64,000 bases of DNA from Aelia acuminata (GCA_911387785.2 OU426978.1:185419994-185483993); one strand, 5' to 3'; positions 34,101 through 49,100 are shown, counted from the stretch's first letter. Notes: a model not told the origin generated them from the letters alone. Made by a program: numbers and translations.

Positions 34101-37100
34101 TTCAAATTAAAACGTATGGTATACCTGGGCTCAGTTTCAAGAAAATATGATGTTATTAAAAATGGCATCTATCTGTATTAAATTGGCAGTCTGATTTATA
34201 TTTACCTGAGAAGAAAATGTGCAAACGAGATAGTCAGATTGAGAAAGGAAATAAAGGTCCTGTATCAAACCATTTAAAGCACCATCAGAATAACGAGTGG
34301 ATACAGCCGCAGTCTTAGCTATCTGAGGATCTCCGAGGATCTCATAGTCTGGATATCTAAACCAAAAAAATATTTCATTCTAACAGGAAAATCATTAATT
34401 ATGCTAAGCCATGAGTAGACTTAAGATGAACTCACAAAAATAATTAAAAATAAACAATAAAAGTTGATAATATAATTATTAAAATTAAGTAAACTAAATA
34501 TACAAGAAAACTATTAGTTCCCTTATGGCTGATAAAAACCCAAATTTTATGTGTATCTCATTTAAGTCAGTGTGCTCCCATTGATATATGAATAATTTTA
34601 TCTATACTCTTAACGTAAACAACTTTACGTACGATCAAGAATGCTATGTTGTCGTATAGCCCTATACCACATAACGATAAAGAAGGTTTCAGTTTTTATC
34701 TTAAGAGTTGTTGAAGTTTTGTTGAAGGGACAAAATGTTGAAGGGACAATGGCTATAATTTTAAGCATCTCGCTACATGTAATTAGCCCATCTAATGAAT
34801 GAAATGAAATGAATGAAAACATTTAGTTCGACATTTGGAAGCCAGGAACGCTAAGCTCCATAAAGTTATCATTCATTAGTTTGGTTTGTTATGGTTTTAA
34901 TTTCAGCTGTTCTCTTTCAAGTACACAAGATTATGTTTAAATAATTATTTTTTCCTTTTTATTCTTAAATAAGGTCTTTATATCACTGCAATGAATTGAA
35001 AATAAAAATAAACAAAACCAACTGGATTCCTAAGCAAATTAAGTTTAACATAAGAGGGAAGAATTGATCGAAACATTGTCTTTAATCAATATATAATATA
35101 AGAGTAAATTTACAACAAAAGAAAAATTCCTTAATGAATTTGAATCCCGTGGTTTGCAAAGTAATTAGCGCCCGCAAAATATGAATTTTTAACCAAAATT
35201 TATAGTGTGAGGTAAAAAAACAGTTGATGAACAGTTTTCGGCAATTTTTACATCGTTGAATGGTATTAATTTTTTTAAATGTAACATCGTACATCCGAAA
35301 AACATTTTTTCAACTACAATCTAATATAACTTTTTATCTGTAAACTGCATCGTCATGAGAATGGGCTCAATGAAATCAGAAAATAGAAACCAAAAACAAC
35401 GCTACATACCAGTACATATTTGCTGCCAAAATAATTTTTCTTAATCGAGAAAAGGGAAGAAAATGCGTTAAGAGAACCGCATTGATAGGGTCTCTTATAC
35501 CCAAACCATATATCGGCGGACTCTGAGGTTTCGAAACTTATCACTGGTTTCGAAACTGAAGTTTCAGGATGGTACAAATTTAGTTCTAATCATGATTAAT
35601 TTTGGTCTATTATTCTGTACTATTATATTTTAAAGTTATTCTTTCATTCCACCTATCCCACAACTCTCTGAGCGAAGCAGAGCATCAGAGCTAGTGAAAA
35701 TATAAAACTAAATACAACATTGATGAAATCTGGTAAAGAACTTAGTCTGAAAATAAATATTAATTAGATAAAATATACTGTTAATTGCAGACACAGATAG
35801 AACATGGTGATATTGAGGGACATAAGTTTGAACATGTAGAGAAGTTTAGATATTTTGGGGCTATAACTGGGAAAAACAAAATTGAAGAGGAAATCAATGC
35901 TATATTGAAGGCTAGGATTAAGTAAAAACTTCTTGATGGGATCAGTTGTGAAATTACTTAGATCACCCTTCCTGTCCTATATTTAAAAATAATAAATTTT
36001 AAAATTAAAACTTCAAAATTATAATTTACCAAACATTATTCTTCTTAAGGCCCTCTATGGATGCGAAACGAGGTAGCTTACACTTAGGAATGAGCAACAG
36101 CTAAAAATTTTGAAAATAAAGTGCTTCATACAATATTGGTACCATGAAGAGGATTTAGACATTTACACAATGACAAAATGAGTGAACTTTACCCAGAAAA
36201 TATAACTAAGATGAAATAAGTTCAGAAACTTAGTCATGAACGAATTCCTAAACAATTAATAAGTAGGCTGAAAAACCCAAGGGGTAGGTTTACAAGAAGG
36301 TGGGAGGATTACACTGACATAATTAGATGACTGACGATAAGAATCAGCCAAACTGTTAGCTTTATGTCCTTAATTGTAATGTTTTAGATAGTAAGTCATT
36401 AATAAATTCTTAAACAAAGGGCAATGACCAAGATTATTTGAACATTGCCTAGGATTAATTGTGTAATATAAAATTTATGGATAAAGGAATATTCCGCATA
36501 GGAGGAATATTACTTTATGATCGAAATAATAAAAGTTTAGAATTTAATTTCAAAGAAGTATCTTTGACTAAAGGCATACACAAAACTAGAATAGGTCAAA
36601 GGCATTTTTAGGTTTATCTCTTTGTCTGTACTGGGGAAAAACAAACTTTTTCATAAAAATAAAGAAATAAAAAAATATTGTAAGTTTACTTAACAGCTAA
36701 ATAAACAATATAGTTACCATACATTGCATTATGAAGATACAATCAATTAACAGCTTTATTATTTCACCAAGTAAGTCCATATATCATATAACAGAACTCT
36801 GCACAGAAACCTTTTCTCTGATATTCTTTCTTATAACTCATTCTAATTGTGAATAAGTAAGGAAAAATATCATTAAAAACCGGCCACTTGTTAGCGATTT
36901 TAGATTTATGTAATATAGCCTTCAATTTTGTTCAGTTACAAATAACAGAAGAAAAGCGTAAAGAGATGAAGATTCACAAAAAATTTTTCTTATAGTGTGA
37001 TTTTTAAATAGCCCCAGAACAGATCTTATTCATTATCGAGAAATAAAAATAAAAATAAGAAATGAAAAATATTTTTTTTACTTTTTCTTAATTTCAGCAA

Positions 37101-40100
37101 AAACTTTGTAATCATCTGATGCAAGGTATATTCTCTTGGTAGCAACTTGCTTAGAAAGTTCCAATTGCTTGTAGTACTCTTCCACATGTTCCATATACTC
37201 ATCCACAGGATGAAAAGCAGCCTCAGTGCCTACTTTGTCAGTCCGCCGAATGTGCACCCTAAAAAATATCAATCACAGTAATTTACGAGTATATTTACTG
37301 ATTCAAAAGTAATCATCATAATGCCAAGTAGTCAATTTATTGTTTTCTTAAGGACTTAATTGCACTCAATTGATGATGAAAATAAATAAATATAATAATC
37401 AGTATAACTGAATACATCAAAAAAGAACCTATAGGGATATGGGGGATCGATTCCCCCCCAAATTTACCTACAGGGTGCGCCAGAAAAACTTACTTATTTG
37501 AAAGGTCAATAAAAATAAAAGTACTTCAGTTATTGTTTTAATTCTTTTTTTATTTTAAAATACAAAGTTCGAAGTTTTTTTTCATGCAGGCTTGAAAATC
37601 ACATCCGTTAAATGGCGACCCCCATTGTGCAAACACTGATTAAGTCGATTTCTGAAGTTCTTCTCCACTCTTCGCAGCATATCAATCGGTATTTTGGCAA
37701 TGGCGTCGCGAATGTTATTCTTGACATGAGCTATGGTCCGTGGTCGATCGACATAAACCAGGGATTTCAAATAACCCCATAAAAAAAAAATCACAGGGAG
37801 CCGAATCTGGAGAATGTGCCGGCCATGGGAGATCGCCTCTGAGAGAGATGAGGCGGTCGGGGAAATGTTGTCGCTACAAATCCATTGAGCCTCATGCTGT
37901 GTGTGCTGTGCCTCCATCTTGTTGAAACCACACTTCCCTAATGTTCATTTCTTGGATGCTTGGAAGAAAAATTTCCTCGATCATGTTCCTGTAACGAGCT
38001 GCAGTCACGGTAACTGCACGTTCGTTTTCTTAAAAAAATACGGACCAATTATTCCCATTACCGATATCGCACACCAGATAGTAACTCATTCACAATGAAG
38101 GGGCTTCTAGTGAAGTTCACACGGATTTTCACCACTCCAATAACGCATGTTTTGTTTGTTGACGCAGCCGGAAATGTGAAAGTGAGCATGATTGCAACTG
38201 ACTGGAAGGGGAAACCAACTTGGAGAATTTCCCCGCCAGATGCGCCACCTACCACCGCTCTACCCGTCCAACTCACCGCTCGGGATTTTTCTCAAATAAG
38301 TAAGTTTCTCTGGCGCACCCTGTATATTATTGTATAGGTATGTTAATTGATTAAAGTTATTATTTTATAAATAAGTGTGTTGTTCTTAATATGTTATGAA
38401 TAATTGTTTAGTATAATCCATTAATATATTTTTTTATATAGAAAATCCTGTTTGTTCCAAGAAAAGGAAGAGGTTTAATAATGAGAATAAAAATAAATAT
38501 TTCACAATAAAAGCAGGAAAAACATAAGTAAATGCTGAATTTGACTGGCCCAAAGTCATGAGACTCAGGTGTTAAATAAATTTGACTAAAAACGGCAAGG
38601 AGTCAAGTAACTAGGAGTGGAGGAGCAAGAAACAACCGATGTGACTTGCTCAAGTTCATCGATCGTTAAAGCAGTCACAGACTGGGACTTCCACATTAAT
38701 TGAATATCATTGATTAGTATGATATACATACATTTAATGATATCCAGACAGTATATTTTCAGATTTTTGAAAAAAAACAATGTACTTAAATCATAAAAGC
38801 CTTTAATTAACTAATGTCATACCCTACAATCGGTCTTTGAAAGTTAAACTTGGAAGCAGCATCCTTCAGCATATTGACAGTATTTGGCTGAGGGCGCAGA
38901 AGATACTTGAGGAACTGTCCAACCCACCAGACTGCAGGATCACCATGAAGGCGACTAATCCTTTCAGCCAAGTCTTTAGGAACAGCCAGTGGGAGATAAG
39001 GGGGACGGGGTGAAACTGAGTCCACAATACCCAGCAGGATAACCTCTGAATCAGGATGACCTGAAATAAAATAAAACAGAACATAATTTTAATTCGATGA
39101 TTTGATGGATGACCATGGAATTTCAAGCAAACATTTGAAGAAATTTCAGCATGCAGAAATTTTAAAATTACAACATAATTTAGCTAGGTAAACCACAGTG
39201 TGTTTGAAATAAATGAAGTTCTCATCAATATAATATAAAAAAATAAATTAAAATTTGATAGTAGCAGCCATTTTGGGGAAAACTCTAGGAGACTAAAAAG
39301 GGTCCAAGTCTAAAAAAAAAAAATATAATAAAAGGAAAAAAGGAAAAGGAAGTGACACATTTGCACTAAGGGAATAAGTAAAGAGCTTGTAGTTTGTGTT
39401 TAGTGAAGGAAAAGAGAAGCTTGAGTTAGGTTTGGTGTTGATTTGAGTAGTGTTGAAAGCGAACAGAAAGCAGACTTTTTTTTTTTATTAAGATATTGCA
39501 ACAATAACCAAATTCCATATAAGTTGTGTGTTAGGCACATTGCACCAGATTTTTAAAAATTAGTTTTTTAATAATTCAATTTATTTTTGTTATTTTCTTC
39601 TAAATTTAGTTGGAAGATATTTCTATATTAATTGATAAAAATAGCAAAAAATCTTCCTTATTTCACCATAAATATTTATTTACAGCACATAATTTAAGCA
39701 TAAGCTTAAAACCCACTGTTTTACATTTTAAATATGTCAGCTCATACTTGTCCATTTCTAATTAATTTAATCTAATTAGTGTGTTTTAAGCTTATGACAT
39801 TATTTTATTTGTTATAATAATTATTAAAAGACCTTCAATCATACGATTGAAAAATTATTTATGTTTTGAGAATGGGGAAACAGCCCCGAAACGTCAACAT
39901 GTGCTGTAAATAAATATTTATGGTGAAATAAGGAAGATTTTTTGCTATTTTTATCAATTTATTTTTATTATTTATGCATAAACAAGGGGTCTTTTTTATT
40001 TTACCTACACCAGTTACTTATTTATAAAAGAGTGATTAATCTTATTATTAAATTAATACTAGTGAAGAACATATGATTAAAGTAATGAAATTAATAGGCC

Positions 40101-43100
40101 TCAAATATAAACAAAAATAATAGTTTTTTTTTTTATAGAGGCAAGTGCACCGCGGCCCACATGGGCCTATTAAAATAGTTAAATAGGCCTAAATAATAGT
40201 TAAATTTACAACTACCGATTTTCTCTTTGCAACTTCTCAAACTGCATCTAAATGCAGGAGATCTTTGCTGAAAAGCAAGCTTCATGAAGTGTCCTCTTCT
40301 ACATTTCCGTGTTTTATGTAATATTCCAAACCTTTGAAATGTCTTAAATGACACTTCTTCTGATTTAAGAACACGACTCTACTGTATCAGATTTATTATT
40401 AACAAAAAGAACTTCAGAGTTTCTTAAAATCTAGGAGGTGATAGGTAGATAACCTCCTTCATGTATATTTTTTTTTTCTTTTAAAATAGACAATGTTATT
40501 TAAATAATGGTATCATAAATAAATAATATTATTAAAAAGTAACTGTTGAGGGTAAAGTAAAAAAGACCTAAAATAAGTTTTATCTTCCATTTAGTTTAAT
40601 TTTCAGAGAATTTCGTATGTACGAATTAAATACTTTATTAGTTTATAATTAACTTGACTTGTGAGTAATAGTATTCTAAAAATGTTGTTTCCGTCTTAAT
40701 TTATGACATAATGAGTTTGATTTATAATATGTACATTGCTTTATAATGTATACAAACCTGGCCAATTGTGTACATGACCCGTGAAGTCAGTACAAGTATC
40801 CGAAACTGGCCTGAAGACTTGCTCCCAGCCAGCACGGTTGTACCTCCACCCCTTTGACCTCAGGATTAGTGTGCGCTGAGTTCCATATGCCACCAGCAAG
40901 CAATAGACGGCATGGTGTAACTGACAGCCATAACCACATCCCTAAATTTTGGATGAATATTAGAACTATGTTAAGAAATATTTTTTCGATAGTTATACAA
41001 ATAGATGTCAAACTGCAGAGACTATTGACAGTTGTTTGGACAACCATACAAAAAAAACTCAAAATTTGATAAAGGGGAAAAGTGAAAGCCTCTCAAGGGA
41101 GTCTCCCGATTATCACTCTGGTAATAACTCCCTCCTGACACACCTCAAATATATCACCTTCCCTGATCATTACCACTTGATTCCAGAATATGCTTTTTAT
41201 TTTTATTTTACATTGAAACAAAAATGTGAAAATTCACTTAATACTGGAACTGCTTTATACCATACCTCTATTATTTTTCTAGCAAAACATCTAATTTTAT
41301 TAATAGTTAGAGGAAATTTAAAATACATAATAACGATAATAAGTTAAAAATACATTTAAATTGTTTAGTATAAAAATAGAATTGAAACTATTGATAGTTT
41401 TGCATCACTATTCAACGGTGAATTGAAAAAGCAAATGAATAAATAAAAAATTATAGAAAAAGTTGATAAATATATATTAAATTCAAATACTAAAGTTAAT
41501 AAAGGTATGTAAGTTGTTGGAAATCAATTAGGATCTACTCAGTTAATAATTTTGAAGTATGGCTGCCAATTTACTCTATTATCAAAATGATTGCCGTAAA
41601 ACAGCTCAGAAAATCAAATAACAATTCCTTGATCAACATTTTGTACCTAAAACGAATTGGAGAGTGCTAATGAGCTTTTTGGCAGTAATCAATTTCCATT
41701 TCTACTTGAACTCCTAGACCTGTTTTACAATGTAATATACTATAGTAGAATTCAGATGCAGATTTCCAAGGTTGTAGAACAATGAAGACAAGAACTTACT
41801 GTTGACAACTTTGTGAAATAAAATAAACAAAAGTTGGTTTCAGAATGTTTATTAGTATTGTTTCTCAAGATCAGCGTCTTTATTGGCCTCCTAATATTTT
41901 TCCTATCTTATACAATCTAAAAAAAATATTTAATCAAAATTGTTGTACGTAATTGTTGTTTTTCATAGTTTAATAAAGATTTTAAAGTTTCCTGAGGTAT
42001 GTCCTTTACTGTTACCAACCCCGTATCCATCACTAGAACATTGATATTTTGGAGTGTACATTACTAGTGCAAAAAGTAGTTTTGGAAAAATAGATATTAA
42101 TGTTGCAAAACTGAATATTTTTAAAATTTTAAAGCATGGAACATGTAAAGGAGATCCTATATATATTAAATATCTAAGGGAGACGTTCTTAACTACAATG
42201 AGTAAGGCGTTAGGCGGCAAAAAAGGCGAAAATTATCTTAGCTATGTCCATCACTGCTGCGATTACCCTATAAGGGGAACTATAACTGATTAATAGCAAA
42301 AAGCAATAATAATATCAAAAATCCGATTGTTTTGCTTCTGAAAAAAACTAAAAAATTCTTGATAGTGCTCACAAAACTGTTATTGAAATATGCACACGAA
42401 CTTTTAAATCTTACCCAAAGAGAGTTTATACATTGAAAGTGGGGAACCGAGCAAAATGTTAATAAGAGACCACTAACTATACCTTATACCTCAACAGGTC
42501 TTTCAAAAGCAGATCGTTCAAACCACAATTTGTTCACTAGTATGAATACAATCCAAAGAAACAATTCATTTGACTTAACAGGAAGAACTCTAAAACTTGT
42601 ACAATTCTTGGTAATATATGAATCTTTATTCCCTCGTTGGAAGAGCTCTCTTTCTAATAAAATACAGAATGATAACAACCCATTTGTTAAAAAGAGTCCC
42701 TTGAGAAACTAATAAACCAAAAATAACAGGGATATATCTCTTTGTTCATGAGTGCATCTAAAATTGAGGTTGAAGTTAGCTCTGCACTAAAACTTAAGAT
42801 AGTTGTGCTTTTAGTTAAACTTAAACACATTCAGCAACATGTTCATGGGCAAACTCTCTGCTAAATTTAGTTACTGGAAAAAATTTAACACATTAAAAAA
42901 TCCCTAACTGTGACGAGCTCAGCAAACTCATTGATTGCGATTGCTGAAGAGGGATCTGAAAACCTGCTGGCCATTAAATGAAAAACTGGAAAGGTAAGTC
43001 TCGATTGATTGACATTTCTTCCACTATGAATGAAGCACTCACAAATAAAGAAGGAATAATACAGCACATAATGAAATTCATAAAAGACACCAATATTTTA

Positions 43101-46100
43101 TATTAATTTATATAATGCAATCAAAATGTTTGCTATATACAAACACTACTAACCATTTCATGACTTGATTAATATTAACACCACGAATGATCCTATTGGG
43201 TGGATACATAATATTAAAATAAATAAATATAATAGAAATCTTATAATTTATTTAACTTATTAATTACCTTGTTCAGGTTACACAAAAGCTTTTTGCTCTT
43301 TTCACAATTTTCAGGATTTTGTAGGTGCATCAATCTCCTTTGAACAAGGTCCGAAAGGTCGACAGCTTCCTTTAGTCTCCAATCAGCATAACCATCCACT
43401 TCGGACAGTCGGTCAACATCATTCAGCAATGATCTGAAATTTAAATCAATGATAAAATTGACTTTGTGAACGAATCAGTTATAATGGCGCCATTAAAAAA
43501 TTAAAAAATAATATTTTTTTTTTTAGAAAGTGAAAAAAGAATTGAATTCAAACAAAGTTATAATAATGGGGCATTTGATGCACTTCACAAACTTATTGTT
43601 CTCACTTGAAAGTAAAGGCATCAAGCAAAGCAGAAATATAGAACTTTCTCTCCTAATATAAATACTGAACGAATCATTAAGTACATTAACAATGATGTAC
43701 TAAACAAATTTGTTGGTGGTACCTTATAGCAATATCCTTGAAAGAATATTGGCAGAGCAATTAAGGGGAAGAAAAAGAATCAAAAGACCAAACCCAATAC
43801 AGTAACATAAATCAACTGTAATTAGCAATAGCTAACTGGAGAAATAGGCAACTCAGGATGTGCCAGATATCATGATTATCACATTATGAAATATTAACAA
43901 TCTTTTTGAAAATAATTAGAAATCCTTTTATTATAATAGCTCATAATGTTTCTTTTAATATAACTGAAGAGATTAAGAATCTCATTGATTAATAAAATAA
44001 CAGTTGATTAATTAAGAAACCTAGTGTAATTACAATTACTTTTTGCAATTATAGTGCATACAGAAGGTTTCGGGCCTCGCAATTCTCATATGTAAGTTCT
44101 TATTTATAAACTAGCTGGAGTGCCCGGCTTCGCTCCGGGAGTTGTGTGATAGTTTTAATAACAGAAAAACTTTAAAATAGAATATTAAAGGAAATATAGA
44201 ACAAAATTAGCACCTTCTTGAAACTTCGTTTTTAACTTGACATTAATAGTAAGATTCGAGATCTGCAGAATCTGCCAAAATAAGGAACCCTCTATACTTC
44301 AGGGGGGGGGGGGGTTGAAAAGGGTAAATAAAAAATTAATTTTGCTGCAAATTTGTCGAGTTATGAATCGTTTTTGATGGTTTCTGTGATTCTGAATCCT
44401 ATGAGCCCATTCCATGCAATCAACAGATAATAAGATTGTAGTTAAAAAATCTTATGTCTCACTTAAAACAATTATATATCGAGTACATCTCGGGCGCCGA
44501 CTACCGGATGCTCGACCCTCCCCCCCCCCAAATGCTGTAGTTATAGTCTGTGACAACTTTCAATCTACAGACTGCAATGTCATATTAATTTTCCGTTTGA
44601 TTTAGTGATGTAAAACTGTATTTCACTGTACATAACTGTATTTTACCTTATATGTGCGATATGTATGTAGTAATCATTGAGTTAGCAAGGTATGGTCTTT
44701 CAACTATAATCAGTTACAACTTTTGATCTTTTGAATGTAACCTCATAGAAATGGTCCTAATAGAACCTGAATCATAGAAACTATCAAAGATTTATAGAAA
44801 CTTTTTTTTTAAGATCTTTCTTCCATTTCAACTAATCCCTTAATTTCGGCAGACTCTGCAGATCTCGAATCTTACTTCTAATACGAAGTCAAAACAAAAA
44901 TTTCATGAAGGCACAATGTTTTTACCTTAGTTCTTTTACTTATCCTGAACTAAGAGGAGTAATAAAATCTTACTGAAAACATTTATAACTATTTGAAACA
45001 CTTCTTTATAAACAAGTTTTTTAATTTTGTTATCTGGGGTTGATTGGTACAAATTATTCGATTTTCATTTGGGTAATGTATACAATGAGCCTTCCAATTG
45101 ACAGGCATATTAAATTGTAATTAAACACTTTGAAAGCACTGTAAATAATATTTCTCTTTGGGAAATTTACACCTTCTTATTTTGCATTTATATTTTAGCA
45201 AACTGTTCTTTTACACTATTATGAAATCAAAAGGTTTTTATCAAGGGAAATGGTAAAAGTGCTTTCCTGAAAAATGCTGAAATTGGAATTAGTTGTTTTG
45301 TCAACCGAAAGGCCCAAATACATATTAAGAAAGCAACTTTTTTTTCATAACTAAACTAAAAACGCATCAAACTTTTTATTATAGATTTATAATCAGTCAA
45401 GTGAACATAACTCATATTGCATTAAATTTACTTATATATTATATTGTAGAACTGTCCACGTTGTTCTGGAACATTCCAGACCTGACCATTTATGATTATA
45501 TATAAGGAACGAGTGACTGAACGAGTTAGTTAGTATAAGTCTGTGTCTTGACTGTGCAGCTCAAGTCATATGATTGTGTGTTATTACGTTATCATTTTTG
45601 TAACCTGCTCAAGTATTTAAGTTTTATTAATTCGTTGGCATTGATAACTGTATATTTTGTTGAATAAATATTTGTTACCCAAATAAGTGTTACAATATAT
45701 TGATTAAATGTAATGTGTTGATCAAATAGCCTTCTTATGTGAAAATTAATTTGTTAAGGAATCCAGTTGGTTTTATAATTGATTGCAGAGATGTAAAATA
45801 ATTATTTTATATGAAACACAAAGGGGAAACTAATTATTAAGCTCAATTTGGAGTAATTTAAATTGAAATAGCTGAAGAAAAAATATAAATGAAAGAACAA
45901 TAAACCATGAACCGCAACCTAGCGCTTCCTGGTAGAATGAAGCTCGAACTAACTATTTCATTCGTAACCATGCACAAATAGGCTAATTACATATTGAGAG
46001 GCTAAAATTCTAGCCCTTTTCTCTTCAATTTTACACCCCTAAGGTAAAAACGGAAACCTTCTTCATGTTAGGGGGTATAGGGCTACGATATAAGTTTCTT

Positions 46101-49100
46101 GATCGTATGTGGAGTCGTTTTTTAATTTTATAAGCATGCACATTGTACACTTCGCTCTTTAATATATATTGATTACATTCTAACAGCCAAATTGTTTCCC
46201 CTTCAGATCTTTCAGGCATTTAGATGTCTATTATTATACATCATGCATCTGAAAATTTACAAAAAGTTATTGTCAGACACAATTAATCGCTGTAAAAACA
46301 TTGTGAACTAAGAGCCATACTAATTCAATAAACTTTTACTTTTAATTACCTTTATAAGTAATATATTTTAAGGGAAAGTGTGAGGTCTGAAAAATTTTTA
46401 CTACTGATTTTCAACGGAAATCCACATTTTGGGATCTCTTTCGTCCAAATAACCAAGTTTCCTTGGTTGAAATGGATGGTGTGTGCGTGGGTGCATGTGA
46501 ACGGACTAGCTCAAAAACATTATTAAGCCAACAAAATTGAAATTAGATATTTGAGGTAGGTATGTGCCCGTGATGTTATAGCAAAAATTTCATCAAAATT
46601 CAGTAAACGGAGGAAGGACTTTACTTTGAGGACTTTACTGGAGGTTTTTACTTTGACTTACCTATATATGAAATTTTTAAATAATAAAAAAAAAATTCAA
46701 TAACATTATGCTTTTGAAATAGTTTTTGGGTTATAACTCAAAAACTATTTGAGCTAAAAGGTGGAACAGGTGTCATCTTTTTCACCACTCCATATTCTTT
46801 CTTTTGACATTCCAAATGACCTTATACCTTTGCCACAGGGTAGCTAAGACAGTCTTCTGGAGATCCGGCACTGGAGATCGGCTGCATGAAACCGAAATGA
46901 GTGGACTTTGGTTCAGGTGGCCTTGACCCCCAACGGGTTGTAGATACAAAGAAGAAGAGGAAAACAGTAATTCCAAAAAATCAAAAATTTAGTGTTTTTC
47001 TTTTTAGTGATGCATTCAACTAATAACCCCAAAACTATCAAAATCCAAGACCTACAGGTTCAGACCCCTCATTGATTTAATATGGAATAACTATATCAAC
47101 TCTCAAGTAATAACTCTTACGTTCTTTATTGGTTTCTATTAACATTCACTGGTGCAAAGTGTATATCCTTAACGAAGTAGTGCAGATAGTCTGCATGGAT
47201 AATGAGATCAAAATCCTGTCAATTTTGGCTAAACAAATTAAAGGAGCAGTTTTTTTTTATATTCAACAAAATAAAACTATTTCATATTATTAAAAAAAAA
47301 ATTACTGCAAATATTATCATAGTATATATATACAGTAGTATATATAACAGTATAGAGATCAGGATACCTATTTTGGGCAAATATTTGGTGTATTTCTTGA
47401 GTTATAGAATTTTTACCTTTTATGTTCAACCCCTTCTTCAAGTATTTTAGTAAGTAGAGGCATTAGGTGAGGGGCAGTTGTTTGTGCCTTCTTCTGTAAC
47501 AGCTTGATTTGGCCACTGACATAGAACCACATTTCTTCTGCATCCATATAGAGACGCCTACGGACCCTTTCATAGGCAAGAGATGGCTTCCCCACACCAC
47601 CTATTTTCAATGAATACATATTTAATTCAAAATTAAAAAACTCATTAAAAACATCTAGTTTTAACAGAGATTTAAATCTGCCTCCACTTTACTACTAGCA
47701 TATGTGTTGTGCCAATGCGGTAACTACTAATCAGGAATATGTTAAATTAATAAACTATTGAGTCAGCATAAGACAGACTCAGTAGTAATCATCTAATTCA
47801 ATTCCATTTATAATATTTTAACTCAAAACTTCTAATCTCTAAATTCAAGTGGTAACAGAAAGAAAGCATAGTAATGTAATATTTAACCCTCACGATAAGT
47901 AATCAGAGTAACTGTCAACAAAGCATGGAGATAGGATGCAATTAAAATCTGAAAAGTCACCCATTTCATAATAATTTATAATACTAATTTACTTAAAGAG
48001 GACAAAGATTTGAGTTATCCATCAATCAAGAACATCAAGGTAATCAATAATAATCAAAATAAAAGAGCTTGACCCATTATTTCAATGTTGAATATTATTC
48101 AAATAAATTTTTCATTAACTGTTGATTGCTGATGGGACAAAAAGGGAAAGATTTAACAGCAAACTATTCTTCTTATCTGACATCACGACCCACTTGATGA
48201 GTAATAGTCCTGCTCCAAGGATTGTCAGTCCTCTCTATTGCGTGCCAAAGCCTTCCAATTTTGTAGACCAAGAGCTTTCTGGAGTCCCCGGCACCACCAA
48301 AGAAACTTGGTACATCCTTATCGGTTTTATCATACAATTGGTGCGACAAAATTTGAATGGGATCTCCTCGCTCTGGCTCATTCTCCTGACATGACCAGCC
48401 CAGCGGAATCACCTAAATTTGGCAAACGTGATGAATGACATTGACATCTTGATATAACACGCTCAGTTCTGCATTTCCCATCTCCTCCAGGAGCCCTTTT
48501 CACATAGACCTTCATACATCCTGAGGAATACTTTCCTTTCAAATCTCAGGGCTTCTTCTTGAGCTTTCATAAGAGTCCAGTATTCTGAACCATTCATAAG
48601 CACAGATCTAATAAGTGTCTTATATATCCTAGTTTTAGAGGCTTTGGACAATATGCTGCTCCTAGTGTGCTTTTAGAGTGCAAAGTATATGCAGTTTTCC
48701 GAAAGAATACTTCAGTACTTGACTTAGTATCCTAAGAAGATAAATGACTCTAACCTTTCAAATTGATGAGAACCTATATGCACCTTCCTCTGATGAAGGT
48801 TGGGCACTTAAATATTTATTTTTGTCAAAATTGATCCTTAGACCCTAAAATTCTGATAATTTTTCCAGTACCTCAAAGTCTCCTTCACTGCGAAGAGCAA
48901 TCTATTATTATAGTAATATCAAATAATTTGTGTATGTACATATATGTTTATAAAATAAATACAAATTTTTTATTTTACTTTAGAGAGTAATTATGTGATT
49001 CTCAAATTAATTAAAGCAGTTTACGGAGTGAAATACAATGGTACAAGTTTTGTACAATGTAACATATTGAACAAGAATTTAATTTTTAATAATTATATTT

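Noticed and set aside
38095..38337. 80-codon plus-strand frame
   Set aside because: Antisense of the mariner-type transposase remnant and its TIR.
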